From assembly GCF_004339245.1 (NCBI RefSeq), contig NZ_SMGG01000004.1, positions 186,001-250,000 on the forward strand: a stretch of DNA of 64,000 nt. The letters run 5' to 3'. This document shows positions 26,499 to 35,006 of this stretch, piece by piece. This stretch comes from Seleniivibrio woodruffii (GTDB lineage: Bacteria > Chrysiogenota > Deferribacteres > Deferribacterales > Geovibrionaceae). The notes below the pieces were generated by a model. The model was not told the origin of the DNA. It worked only from the letters and a program-made list of their open reading frames with translations, and searched no databases. The position numbers and the translations under genes were made by a program. Each line of letters starts with the position of its first letter. The first letter of the stretch is position 1.

Positions 26499-27870
26499 CA
26501 ATATCGTCACCTACATTTTAGAGCTTATCTCGTTCGTACTCATCATCATTATCCTTTCGGGCAGGCGGGAGGCCAGAGGGAACCTTTCGTGGGTTCTGGC
26601 GGTTATCCTGTTCCCGCTTTTCGGTGCGCTGGCCTATATCATTTTCGGCAACCCCAGACTCCGCAACATTGTTGAAAAGAGGATGAAACGCTATCCGTTC
26701 ATCGACAGAAGCATATGCAGAGACAAAAACTGTGAAACGGATGTCGGGGATCTCGGCAGACTTATAACCCGTGTAACTGGTATGCTGCCGGTACGCTGCC
26801 GCAACCTGCACCTGATAAGCGAAGCCATAAGAAAATACGCTCTTCTTGAGAGGGACATACAGAACGCTCAGGATTTCATCCTTATGGAATACTATCTTTT
26901 CAGGGACGACGTTGTGGGCAGACGCTTTGCGGCATTGCTTGAAAAAAAGGCAAAAGAGGGTGTGCGCATATATTTCATGGTGGACGGCTGGGGTTCAATG
27001 GGGCTTCTGTTCTCGCCGATGCTTAAAAAGATGCAGGCGGCGGGGATAAAGACCGCTGTGTTCCACTCCCCTTTCAGATTCCGAACCGCTGCAAGACTGA
27101 ATTTCAGAAACCACAGGAAGATAGTCGTCATTGACGGTAAAATAGCCTATACGGGCGGAATGAACATCGGTCAGGAGTATAAGGAGTGGGCGGATGCGCA
27201 TTTGCGATTTGAAGGCAATGCGGTGAACTCCGTTGCGGGTTTTTTCGCCGAGGACTGGCTGTTCGCTACCGGAGAGGATATCTCCGATGCCGTCATGCTG
27301 GAATACAGCACTGACTGCGGCGACAGAACCGTGCATGTGATCCCTTCAGGACCGCACCAGAGCACGCCGATGATTTATGATTCGCTGTTTGCCGCCATAA
27401 CGCAGGCGAAGCAGTATGTTGACATAATAACGCCTTATCTCGTGCCCAATCAGCCCATGATGGAGCTTCTTAAAAATATGGCGAAGCAGGGCATCTATGT
27501 CCGCATCATCGTGCCGGGCAGAAACAACCATCCCATAATAGCCGCCGCCGGACGCTCGTATTATGAGGAGCTTATCGAGGCGGGGGTGCAGATTTACGAA
27601 GCCACCGACAAAATGGTTCATGCGAAGATAATCAACGTCGACGGCAAATGGGCCACTGTGGGGTCGGCGAATATGGATACCAGAAGTTTCAGGCTGAATT
27701 TCGAGCTGAATCTGATGGCGTATTCGGATGATTTTGCGCTGGAGGTTGTGGAGCTGACAAAGAACTACCTGTCACTGTCCGAGCGGGTGTCGCTGGAAAA
27801 GGTCAGGAAGCGTCCTTTCTTTATAAGGGTTTTCGAAGGCGGCTGCCGGACTCTGAGCCCTGTTCTATAA
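26482..27870 (+). CDS. cls: Cardiolipin synthase (phospholipase D family)
   Basis: 462 residues from a TTG inside the end of the radical SAM gene, with GGGGTG about 6 bases upstream. Two N-terminal membrane helices are followed by two phospholipase D domains with HKD motifs: HRKIVVIDGKIAYTGGMN near residue 211 and HAKIINVDGKWATVGSANMD near residue 380. This is the bacterial ClsA architecture. The enzyme condenses two phosphatidylglycerols into cardiolipin at the inner membrane. The gene ends at a long run of non-coding repeats. Confidence 0.93.
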   Translation: MYIQYDNIVTYILELISFVLIIIILSGRREARGNLSWVLAVILFPLFGALAYIIFGNPRLRNIVEKRMKRYPFIDRSICRDKNCETDVGDLGRLITRVTGMLPVRCRNLHLISEAIRKYALLERDIQNAQDFILMEYYLFRDDVVGRRFAALLEKKAKEGVRIYFMVDGWGSMGLLFSPMLKKMQAAGIKTAVFHSPFRFRTAARLNFRNHRKIVVIDGKIAYTGGMNIGQEYKEWADAHLRFEGNAVNSVAGFFAEDWLFATGEDISDAVMLEYSTDCGDRTVHVIPSGPHQSTPMIYDSLFAAITQAKQYVDIITPYLVPNQPMMELLKNMAKQGIYVRIIVPGRNNHPIIAAAGRSYYEELIEAGVQIYEATDKMVHAKIINVDGKWATVGSANMDTRSFRLNFELNLMAYSDDFALEVVELTKNYLSLSERVSLEKVRKRPFFIRVFEGGCRTLSPVL

Positions 27871-27876
27871 AAGGCT

Positions 27877-28349
27877 GAGATTCTTCGCTACGCTCAGAAT
27901 GACTGAAACGTTATTCGTCACTGCATGACCACTCATAATTAATTGTCAAATAGGATGCAAAATAACAGTCTCTGCGAGGGCTTTAGCCCGTGGTAGTCTC
28001 ATAACGTGGCGTGTGCATTTAAGCTAAGTTCTACGAATGTTTGTATGTTTGAGATTGCCGCACCTGCTATGCAGGTTCGCAATGACGTAAGAGATTCTTC
28101 GCTACGCTCAGAATGACTGAAACGTTATTCGTCACTGCATGACCACTCATAATTAATTGTCGAATAGGATGCAAAACAACAGTCTCTGCGAGGGCTTTAG
28201 CCCGTGGCAGTCTCATAACGTGGCGTGTGCATTTAAGCTAAGTTCTACGAATGTTTGTATGTTTGAGATTGCCGCACCTGCTATGCAGGTTCGCAATGAC
28301 GTAAGAGATTCTTCGCTACGCTCAGAATGACTGAAACGTTATTCGTCAC
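27877..28349. repeat. 214-bp tandem repeat, two full copies and a partial third
   Basis: Units begin at 27877, 28091 and 28305 with GAGATTCTTCGCTACGCTCA; the period is exactly 214 bases. The first two copies differ at only a few positions that I can see (for example GTCAAATAGG/GTCGAATAGG and CCGTGGTAG/CCGTGGCAG). The third stops after about 45 bases. Each unit is itself made of the dispersed repeat words found in other gaps (GCGAGGGCTTTAGCCCGTGG, GCAGGTTCGCAATGACG). No reading frame is supported. The near identity points to a recent duplication. Confidence 0.9.
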
Positions 28350-28423
28350 CAGCCGAAGGCTGTAATCGTCGAATAGAATGACCAGCCAAATCAGGTTCGC
28401 AGTGACTCAAATCTATAAAAAAC
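28350..28423. repeat. Remnant dispersed repeat after the tandem array
   Basis: CAGCCGAAGGCTGT, GTCGAATAGAATGACCAG and CAGGTTCGCAGTGACTCA continue the repeat vocabulary up to the stop of the next gene. Nothing else is seen in this stretch. Confidence 0.5.
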
Positions 28424-29686
28424 CTACAGTAGATTGCAGGCTCTGCTGTCGATGAAATCTATGCAGAGGATGAAGTTTTTGTCGCCGCAGTCGAATCTTT
28501 TCGCCATGGTTCGGCAGAGCATACCCGTTGCCAGAGAGATATACGGGTCTGTGTAGTAAGAGAGAAGATTAAGGCTGTTTATGAAATAGAAATATTCTTT
28601 AAGCGAGTGGTCGGTTCCTGTTTTTGAAGGATGGAAAAGGCTGTGTTCGTTGTCGGGGATATCAAATCCGCAGATGGTATCGCCAAACTGAACACCGTCG
28701 TCGTTAAGGAAGTATACGCATTCTATATCTTTGTGGGTCTTGATGAAATCCCATGATATCTGCTGAAATTCCGAAGGTTGGGAGTTGACCACTTCGTCAA
28801 GCATTCTGTTGAGGATGCTTTCGAAGCTGGCGTGCTGGAACCTTTTCTGTTCGAGGCTTAACGCCATATAATCTTTTATTTCGAATGAAATGTTGTCCAT
28901 CAGCGTTTTGCAGCTGAACTCCTGAAAATCGGATATGCTTTTGGGACGTGCGAAGAAAAACCCCTGAAACAGGTCTGCGCCCAGTTCGTGGCATTTCATG
29001 ACGTCTTCTTTTGATTCCACTCCCTCTGCCAGTGTCAGCGAGCCTATTTTTTTGCCCAGATCGATGATTGATTTGATGATCGATTGCTGATAGTAGCTCT
29101 GGCTTACGTTGTGGATGAGGCTTCTGTCTATTTTGATGATATCCGGTTTGGATATTACGAGTCTGTTCAGGTTTGAGTGGAGCGCTCCGAAGTCGTCCAG
29201 CACCACGAACATTCCCAGCGATGAGAATTTCTCGGTGATGGCTTCCAGCTTGCTGTTGTTCTCTATTTTCGATTCGAGGATCTCAACGGCGATATTCTGA
29301 TATTTCAGTCCGGCTTCGTCTGCGTATATCTTTGTCCATGATTTGTCCTCGTCGATAACGTTGTCCAGAACGGAGGCATCGAAGTTAAGGAATAGGACGA
29401 GGTTGTCGTGGTCGGGGATTTTTGAGAACTCTATCATGGCTTTTTTGCGGCAGAGCCTGTCCAGAGCGAGAACCATTTTGTGTTTCTTTGCTTCGGTAAA
29501 GAGTGCGATCGGTGATATCACCGTGCGGTCGGCGGGGTTGATCCCTCTGCAAAGAGCCTCAACGCCGACGGCCTTTTTGAGCTTTAGGCTGAGAATGGGT
29601 TGAAACTCAATGCGTATGAGCTCCTTTTCCACAATCTCCGCAATATCGAATTGAACCTGTTCCAATGGCTGCTCCGTAGCTTTCAT
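28424..29686 (-). CDS. EAL-domain protein with YkuI-like C-terminal domain
   Basis: 420 residues. The EAL domain (about 10-255) has VEALCRG, an Asn in FLNFDAS, EILESKIEN, DDFGALHSN, IIKIDRSL, LAEGVES and DLFQGFFFARP. The loop after DDFG reads ALHSN instead of the usual TGYSS. The C-terminal 150 residues (PAS/Cache-like, ending YFTD-type strands and NFILCIDFID) match the layout of Bacillus YkuI, an EAL protein that binds c-di-GMP but whose activity was not detected. It overlaps its upstream paralogue by 4 bases. I expect c-di-GMP binding; hydrolysis is uncertain. Confidence 0.85.
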   Translation of the reverse strand: MKATEQPLEQVQFDIAEIVEKELIRIEFQPILSLKLKKAVGVEALCRGINPADRTVISPIALFTEAKKHKMVLALDRLCRKKAMIEFSKIPDHDNLVLFLNFDASVLDNVIDEDKSWTKIYADEAGLKYQNIAVEILESKIENNSKLEAITEKFSSLGMFVVLDDFGALHSNLNRLVISKPDIIKIDRSLIHNVSQSYYQQSIIKSIIDLGKKIGSLTLAEGVESKEDVMKCHELGADLFQGFFFARPKSISDFQEFSCKTLMDNISFEIKDYMALSLEQKRFQHASFESILNRMLDEVVNSQPSEFQQISWDFIKTHKDIECVYFLNDDGVQFGDTICGFDIPDNEHSLFHPSKTGTDHSLKEYFYFINSLNLLSYYTDPYISLATGMLCRTMAKRFDCGDKNFILCIDFIDSRACNLL

Positions 29687-30915
29687 GACTTAACGCTGTC
29701 TATAAAATCAATGCAAAGGATAAAATTTTCATCCCGAACGGAAACCGTGCAGGACATAGTTCTCAGAATGTTACCCGATGTGCTTGAAATGAACGTATCT
29801 GTGAAATATCGTCCGGCATCCAGTTTTTTCAAGTAATAATAGTAGTCTTTAAGCGAGTGGTCCGAGTGGTTTTCATGGAACATGCTGAAAGATTTTGTCT
29901 TTTTAAGTTTATGCGAAGGATTTATCACCGAGGGAAGCGTTTGTATGCCTGTGTTGTCCAGAATAAAGATCCTTTCAATCTCAGGGAAAAAACCGACATT
30001 TGCCTCCAGAGCCTTATAGAAAGCTTCCAGACTTCTTCCCTTTGCCTCGTGTTTCAGCAGTGAGGTTATGTTTTCGAAGTTGGTGTGTCTGTTCTTGCGG
30101 ATGGTGACGTTTTCGGCCAGTTTGTTTTTAACATAGCCCACGGTGTAGTTTATTTTGTCCTGAATGAATCCCGCCGCACTGCCCACGTCGATGCAGGGTC
30201 TGTGGAAGAAAAAGCCCTGATACAGGTCTATGCCCAGTTCGTAGCTTTTCATTATGTCTTCCATGTTCTCAAGCCCTTCCGCAAGGGTGAGTGCGCCTGT
30301 TTTTTTGGCTATGTCTATGATGGATGTGATTATCGACTGCTGGTAGTAGTTGTCGTGAATGTTGCGGATGAGACCCATGTCGATTTTGATTATGTTCGGT
30401 TTGGAGAGGATTATGCGGTTCATGTTGGAGTGCATTGCGCCGAAATCGTCCAGTGAGACATAGTAGCCGAGTTTTTTATAGTTATCCACGAAGTGGACAA
30501 GGTTCTGGTTATTTTCAATCTTCGATTCCACTATCTCAAGGGAGATGGAGGAATAGTTGATGCCGAACTCATCAGTGAGTGCTTTTGTATAATTGGCTGA
30601 TTCAGTATCGTTCTTGTCTATTACGCAGGTGTCGATGTTCAGAAACAGCAGATATTTATTATAGTTGGGGATGGTTTTGTAGGCCTTCATTGCAGTGCGG
30701 CGGCAGAGCCTGTCCAGTTCCAGATCGCAGTTTTCTTCTCTGGCCATTTGAAACATTGCAGTAGGCTGGATAATGTTGCCCGTTTCCGAGCAGATACCTC
30801 TGGAAAGTGCTTCAAAGCCCACAATGCGCATTTCTTTCAGACTGACCACAGGCTGAAAGACTGTGACCACGTTGTTTTCCCGCAAAATACGCTTAATCAG
30901 TGTGTCTTCTTTCAC
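29683..30915 (-). CDS. EAL-domain protein with YkuI-like C-terminal domain (paralogue)
   Basis: 410 residues and the same architecture as the downstream gene: EAL domain with FEALSRG, FLNIDTC, EIVESKIEN, DDFGAMHSN, IIKIDMGL, LAEGLEN and DLYQGFFFHRP, then a C-terminal sensory-type domain ending NFILCIDFID. Note that the Asn usually found in the FxNxS strand is present as FLNID. The two proteins share long identical stretches (YYQQSII.SIID), so they arose by tandem duplication. They are transcribed together leftward. The altered loop (AMHSN) again departs from catalytic EAL proteins. Confidence 0.85.
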   Translation of the reverse strand: MKEDTLIKRILRENNVVTVFQPVVSLKEMRIVGFEALSRGICSETGNIIQPTAMFQMAREENCDLELDRLCRRTAMKAYKTIPNYNKYLLFLNIDTCVIDKNDTESANYTKALTDEFGINYSSISLEIVESKIENNQNLVHFVDNYKKLGYYVSLDDFGAMHSNMNRIILSKPNIIKIDMGLIRNIHDNYYQQSIITSIIDIAKKTGALTLAEGLENMEDIMKSYELGIDLYQGFFFHRPCIDVGSAAGFIQDKINYTVGYVKNKLAENVTIRKNRHTNFENITSLLKHEAKGRSLEAFYKALEANVGFFPEIERIFILDNTGIQTLPSVINPSHKLKKTKSFSMFHENHSDHSLKDYYYYLKKLDAGRYFTDTFISSTSGNILRTMSCTVSVRDENFILCIDFIDSVKS

Positions 30916-31023
30916 AAAAGTTCCGTATATATTTTTGGCGATGCGGAAAACTCTACATTATAATTCGGGAAAGAGCAAGCACTGTCTTATGTGATTAATA
31001 AAAGACGCAAAAAATATTGTTAT

Positions 31024-31070
31024 GACAAAAACTAAGCCCCGCCGGAAAATATAAAAACCTGACGGGGCTT
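31024..31070 (-). terminator. Intrinsic terminator of the 74-residue gene
   Basis: Read on the minus strand, AAGCCCCG (31070-31063) pairs with CGGGGCTT (31041-31034), followed by AGTTTTTGTC. It lies 5 bases after the stop codon of the small gene. Confidence 0.75.
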
Positions 31071-31074
31071 TCAG

Positions 31075-31299
31075 TTATGCGCTCTGTCTGACATCGGCAC
31101 CGTTCCTCAGTGTCTGGGCGAGACGTTTTGCTTCGTTTGCTGTTATAAGCAGATTGAGAAGACTTTCCATCTCTTCCCTGTCCAGCGGCCGTTCGCTGGC
31201 GAGGAGATCCCTTGCGATGGAGATGTGGAGGTTTGCAATGCCGGAGAGCTGTTTGATTCGTTCATCATCTGTTGCGGCTGTCAGAAGCTTTGTGTCCAT
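31075..31299 (-). CDS. Small helical protein of unknown function
   Basis: 74 residues with an ATG, an AGGAGG-like site (upstream AGGAGGAAAAAATGG) and a clear terminator, so I think it is real. The sequence is charged and helical (DDERIKQLSGIANLHISIARDLL ... MESLLNLLITANEAKRLAQTL, shown in part). No family is recognised. It lies 53 bases downstream of the hybrid histidine kinase on the same strand and may be a partner or output of that kinase, which is an inference from position only. Confidence 0.6.
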   Translation of the reverse strand: MDTKLLTAATDDERIKQLSGIANLHISIARDLLASERPLDREEMESLLNLLITANEAKRLAQTLRNGADVRQSA

Positions 31300-31352
31300 T
31301 TTTTCCTCCTGATCGGACTGATATGATCAGGAGCAAGCTGTGTGCCATTTGG

Positions 31353-34175
31353 TCAGGCGGTTTTCAGGTTGTTGGCTATGACCTCTTCCGCTTTCATAAG
31401 CTGTTCTGAAAGTTCATTAACGGCGGCTCTGACAGAAGCTGTGTCGTCGTCTTCCAGTGCTTTAAGGGTATTTTTTACCGCTTCCGACACCTGATTCAGG
31501 GCAAGATTTTCAGCATAGGAGTCAGCGGACAGTGCGATGCGTTTCAGTTCATCCGGTGCTTGTGAAGACTCCAGAGAGTTTCTGAGTGTCGCCGCAGCAG
31601 GCAGGAACTCTCTCAGTGCCCGCTTGTAAAGCTCCTCGTTACCGCCGAAAAGCGAAAGACCGGTAATGAAGTCCACATGTCCGGAAGAATCGTGCATATA
31701 GAATCCCGTTCCTCTGCTGGCTCGTATCCTCAGAGCCTCGGTGACGGCTTTTGAAAGTTCGTTTATTTTGAGCGGTTTCGATATGAAGCCGTTCAGCAGG
31801 GATGTTTTTATCCTCAGCCTGTCCTCGTCCATAACGCTGGCTGTCATCGCATAGATGGGTGTGTCTGCGTTTGCTCCGTCCTCTCTGATGAGTCTGGATG
31901 CGGCGTATCCGTCAAGTTCAGGCATCATTATGTCCATAAAGATGATGTCGAACGGTTCTTTTCTGGCAATTGTGAGGGCTTCAGAGCCGTTTTCGGCAAA
32001 TTTCGTTTCAACACCCAGCAGAAGAAGAAACTCTTTTGCAACCTCACGGTTCAGCCCGTTGTCATCCGCCACCAGAGCCTTTATCTGCTGTCCGGCAACA
32101 CTGCCGCTGATTGTCTCTTCCGGTTCGGAATAGGCTTCATTTCCGGTTATGATGGTCACAGCCGTGTTCAGAAGCAGGGTGGGGGAGGCGGGTTTTGCCA
32201 GAGTGGTGACGTTCAGCCCCGTTTCCGGCGGCGTTTCGTTACTGATGTATATCACAGGCGGCATTGCCGAAAGGTCTGTATTCAGGTTATCAAATGCTGA
32301 GAGCGAAGGGATGTCGTGAACCCAGTTTTCTAACACTATCAGGTCGAACCCGCAGGTTCCGTCCTCTTTGATGTTGTTGCCAAGCACCTGCATCAATGCG
32401 ATATGGCTGTCTGCAGGAACAACGTCCGCCATCAGCTCCCTGTATATCGATGAGATGCTTCCCTGTTCTCTGGGGGATTTTTCTGCCACCAGAACTCTTT
32501 TGCCTTTCAGAACTCCTGTGCGCTCGCCAAGATCCTCCGCACTGGTGACATCGGTGTTTTTGACCCTGATTGTTACTGTGAAGGTGCTTCCCTGTCCCAG
32601 AACGCTTTCAACCTTTATGCTTCCGCTCATTTTGTCCAGAATTTTTTTACATATTGAAAGTCCCAGTCCGGAACCGCCGTATTTTCTTGCGTTCTTCTGG
32701 GATATCTGCTCGTAGGACGAGAATATCTTGCCAATTTTCTCCGGCGGAATACCTATGCCCGTGTCTCTGACGGTGAATTTAAGGGTGCTGTATGCCATGT
32801 CGGCCTCGATGTTTTCAACGAAAATGCTGACATAGCCTTCATCGGTGAATTTTACTGCGTTTGAACCGAGATTCGAAAGAACCTGAGTCAGTCTCATCGG
32901 GTCGCCTTTGACATATACGGGAACGTCGGGCGCAACGCCCAGTGAAAAGTATATTTTTTTCCTTTCGGCCTGAACCTCAAGGATATCCTTAACGTTTTTC
33001 AGAAGCTCATAGAGGTTGAAGCTGATGCTCTCCAGCTCCAGTTTTCCTGCCTCAATCTTGGAGTAGTCCAGAATATCGTTGATTATCTCCATCAGAACCG
33101 TTGCTGAGGAGTTTATTTTGCTTATGTATTCGTATTGTTTCGAGTTAAGCCCGGTCTGGAGCGCAAGATAGCTGAGGCCTATTATTGCGTTCATAGGGGT
33201 GCGTATCTCGTGGCTGACGTTTGTGAGAAATTCGGTTTTAACATCGTTTATGTATCTGTAGTTGTCCAGAGCGGATTCCAGCTGTGCGTTCGCCTCTTCA
33301 AGCTGTCTGGTGCGGGTTCCGATGGCGGTTTCGAGGTTTTTGTTAACATCCTCAACCGCATGTATCTGTTTGCTGAGTTCCTGAAGGTTGCTGAAAAGTT
33401 TCTGGCTCAGATTGTTGTAGGCATCTGAAAGAACGCTTATTTCGCTTTTTCCGTAATATTTAAGCGGAACGGGAGGTGTTTCGAGGGTTATCTCTTTTTC
33501 GGAAACGTGTTTTGCTATTTTTTCAATGGGTCTGAACAGAACCTTGATCATGTATCCGGAGACAAGGGCAAGGGCAAACAGTCCGTAGGCAATGATTATG
33601 CCCGCCTGTTTCGTAACCTCGGAGTGCATCTGGCTGACCTCTCTGGTGGTGTCCTTTATAAGGAACAGATACCCTATCTGTTCGGAGGAGAAGTCATAAA
33701 GAGGCATTTTTGATGTCATGTAATATTTATCGCCCAGATGGATTATTCCGGATTTTTCCATAAGTCCGGAGGAGATGTTCTTTCTGGTGGCCTCTGATGA
33801 AAAGTCGTAAACGGTGAGGCTGCCGTAGGGCATCCATTCTGTAACATCCACCAGTCCGCGCGCCTTTTCAACAATGGGGTTATAAACGGCAGTGGCATAT
33901 TCGATGTCTGTGCTGGCCTTTGTTGCTCTGAGAATGTTTTCGATGCGCCCGCCGAACTCAACGGTGCCGACCATATCGAAGTTATACCATACGGGTTTGA
34001 CCACCCGCAGACCCAGCCCGCCCCTTCCGGCCTCAATTCCTGCCACCATAGACTTGAGCGTCATTGCCTTTACAACCGTTTTGCGGAGTTTTTCCAGATT
34101 ATCGCCGTAATTTTCCTTGCTGTGCGCTCTGTAAAAGCTGACCGCAGGGGGGGATATGAAAGTGGAACTGTTCAA
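31353..34175 (-). CDS. Hybrid sensor histidine kinase, main part (downstream of a frameshift)
   Basis: The frame is open for 940 codons from a TTG at 34175, but the natural start is ATG 34497 in another frame (see the 5' piece). In order: rest of a double-Cache-like sensor (FISPPAVSFYRAHSKENYGDN), a membrane helix (IIAYGLFALALVSGYMI), a HAMP-like linker and coiled coil, HisKA with NVSHEIRTPMNAI, HATPase with N-box NLGSNAVKF, DTGIGIPPEKIGKIF and GGSGLGLSICKK, a degenerate receiver (VLVAEKSPREQ), a complete receiver (VADDNGLNREVAKEF, FMDIMMPELDG), and a C-terminal HPt-like bundle in which the phospho-His is replaced (ALSADS where AHTLKG is expected). The stimulus is unknown. The gene follows the molybdoenzyme operon on the same strand. 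Confidence 0.85.
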   Translation of the reverse strand: MNSSTFISPPAVSFYRAHSKENYGDNLEKLRKTVVKAMTLKSMVAGIEAGRGGLGLRVVKPVWYNFDMVGTVEFGGRIENILRATKASTDIEYATAVYNPIVEKARGLVDVTEWMPYGSLTVYDFSSEATRKNISSGLMEKSGIIHLGDKYYMTSKMPLYDFSSEQIGYLFLIKDTTREVSQMHSEVTKQAGIIIAYGLFALALVSGYMIKVLFRPIEKIAKHVSEKEITLETPPVPLKYYGKSEISVLSDAYNNLSQKLFSNLQELSKQIHAVEDVNKNLETAIGTRTRQLEEANAQLESALDNYRYINDVKTEFLTNVSHEIRTPMNAIIGLSYLALQTGLNSKQYEYISKINSSATVLMEIINDILDYSKIEAGKLELESISFNLYELLKNVKDILEVQAERKKIYFSLGVAPDVPVYVKGDPMRLTQVLSNLGSNAVKFTDEGYVSIFVENIEADMAYSTLKFTVRDTGIGIPPEKIGKIFSSYEQISQKNARKYGGSGLGLSICKKILDKMSGSIKVESVLGQGSTFTVTIRVKNTDVTSAEDLGERTGVLKGKRVLVAEKSPREQGSISSIYRELMADVVPADSHIALMQVLGNNIKEDGTCGFDLIVLENWVHDIPSLSAFDNLNTDLSAMPPVIYISNETPPETGLNVTTLAKPASPTLLLNTAVTIITGNEAYSEPEETISGSVAGQQIKALVADDNGLNREVAKEFLLLLGVETKFAENGSEALTIARKEPFDIIFMDIMMPELDGYAASRLIREDGANADTPIYAMTASVMDEDRLRIKTSLLNGFISKPLKINELSKAVTEALRIRASRGTGFYMHDSSGHVDFITGLSLFGGNEELYKRALREFLPAAATLRNSLESSQAPDELKRIALSADSYAENLALNQVSEAVKNTLKALEDDDTASVRAAVNELSEQLMKAEEVIANNLKTA

Positions 34176-34497
34176 CTCCGTAAAGATGTTTCAGGCGTGT
34201 GTCGTAAAGGTTGTCCACAAGTTTTGCCAGCTCGGCTCTGTCTCTGGCCGCAAAGGTCTGAACAAGGGTCCGGTTGTCCAGCAGAGAATCCAGACCCAGC
34301 GAATATTGTTTGATCATTGTCTCCTGCTGGGAGTCAAATATGCGTCCGAAAGTGGCAAACGCTTCCTGATTTTTGGTTATGATGTCTTTTTTAAGTTTTG
34401 AGTAGGTGCTGAATATCAATATGAAAACGGCGACTGACATAAGGAGGGCTGTGAACGCCAGAATTCTGTATCTCAGACTGCCGAAAAGGAGCTTCAT
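34099..34497 (-). pseudogene. 5' part of the hybrid histidine kinase gene, out of frame with the rest
   Basis: The ATG at 34497 starts MKLLFGSLRYRILAFTALL, a membrane helix, then the first part of a periplasmic sensor domain up to GVEQFHFHIPP. From there the frame runs into CGQLLQ and stops at 34099. The other frame continues the same domain as PPAVSFYRAHSKENYGD. The switch is at a run of seven C on the minus strand (34153-34147); six C would join both parts into one protein of about 1,048 residues. So one extra base breaks the gene, or the tract varies, or it is a sequence error. Confidence 0.8.
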
Positions 34498-34607
34498 TTA
34501 TGTTATCCTGTCTTTTAGTTAGGAGATTGTAACACGGAATCTGAAGAAAAGCTAGATTTGTTGGTGTTGGAAATTACTAATGAAATTAACGAAAGATTAT
34601 TAAAAGT

Positions 34608-34940
34608 CTATTCTGAGACGGTTATGCTGAAAACTTTTTCCGAAAATACTTCAGTTTCCATTCCGCCGCAGCTGCTTTTCATCATGTGCATGACAGTTGC
34701 GGTTATGCGGTAAATGCCGGTTTTGGAAAATATGACTGTGGAATCCGGAATCGATTCCTTCGCTGTCATTCCGTCGGCAGGGGATATCCTGACGATATAA
34801 AAATCTCCTCCCCCCGTTTTTGGTTCAGGGGCATCCGCATGTATGCGGAACGGCTCGTTCAGGCGTACGGAAAAAGCCTCTTCCGCATAGGAGCCCATGA
34901 AGGATGCCGTCAGAAACAGAAAAATCATTAATAATCTCAT
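34608..34940 (-). CDS. Small secreted protein downstream of the molybdoenzyme operon
   Basis: 110 residues. Residues 1-19 are a good signal peptide (RLLMIFLFLTASFMGSYA then EEAF). The mature part, about 90 residues, reads like a small beta-sandwich (VRLNEPFRIHAD ... FYIVRISPADG ... VIFSKTGIYRITATVM ... VFSITVSE). A single Cys lies in KSSCGGMETE. I do not recognise the family. It starts 66 bases after the ferredoxin-subunit gene on the same strand, so it may be an accessory periplasmic subunit of the molybdoenzyme. Confidence 0.6.
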   Translation of the reverse strand: MRLLMIFLFLTASFMGSYAEEAFSVRLNEPFRIHADAPEPKTGGGDFYIVRISPADGMTAKESIPDSTVIFSKTGIYRITATVMHMMKSSCGGMETEVFSEKVFSITVSE

Positions 34941-35006
34941 GAAAACCTTTTATAAACAGGGCACGGCAGTCAGTTTTACGGAAAACCGCCGTGCCCCACA
35001 GTTCTA

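Noticed and set aside
27877-28420. Repeat array considered as a CRISPR locus
   Set aside because: The period is 214 bases, the units are whole-copy duplicates with no variable spacers, and no cas gene is near.
34147-34153. C7 tract considered as programmed ribosomal frameshifting
   Set aside because: The change needed would be in a long sensor domain with no stimulatory structure or upstream ribosome site seen, and the short product would be useless. Phase variation or an error is simpler.
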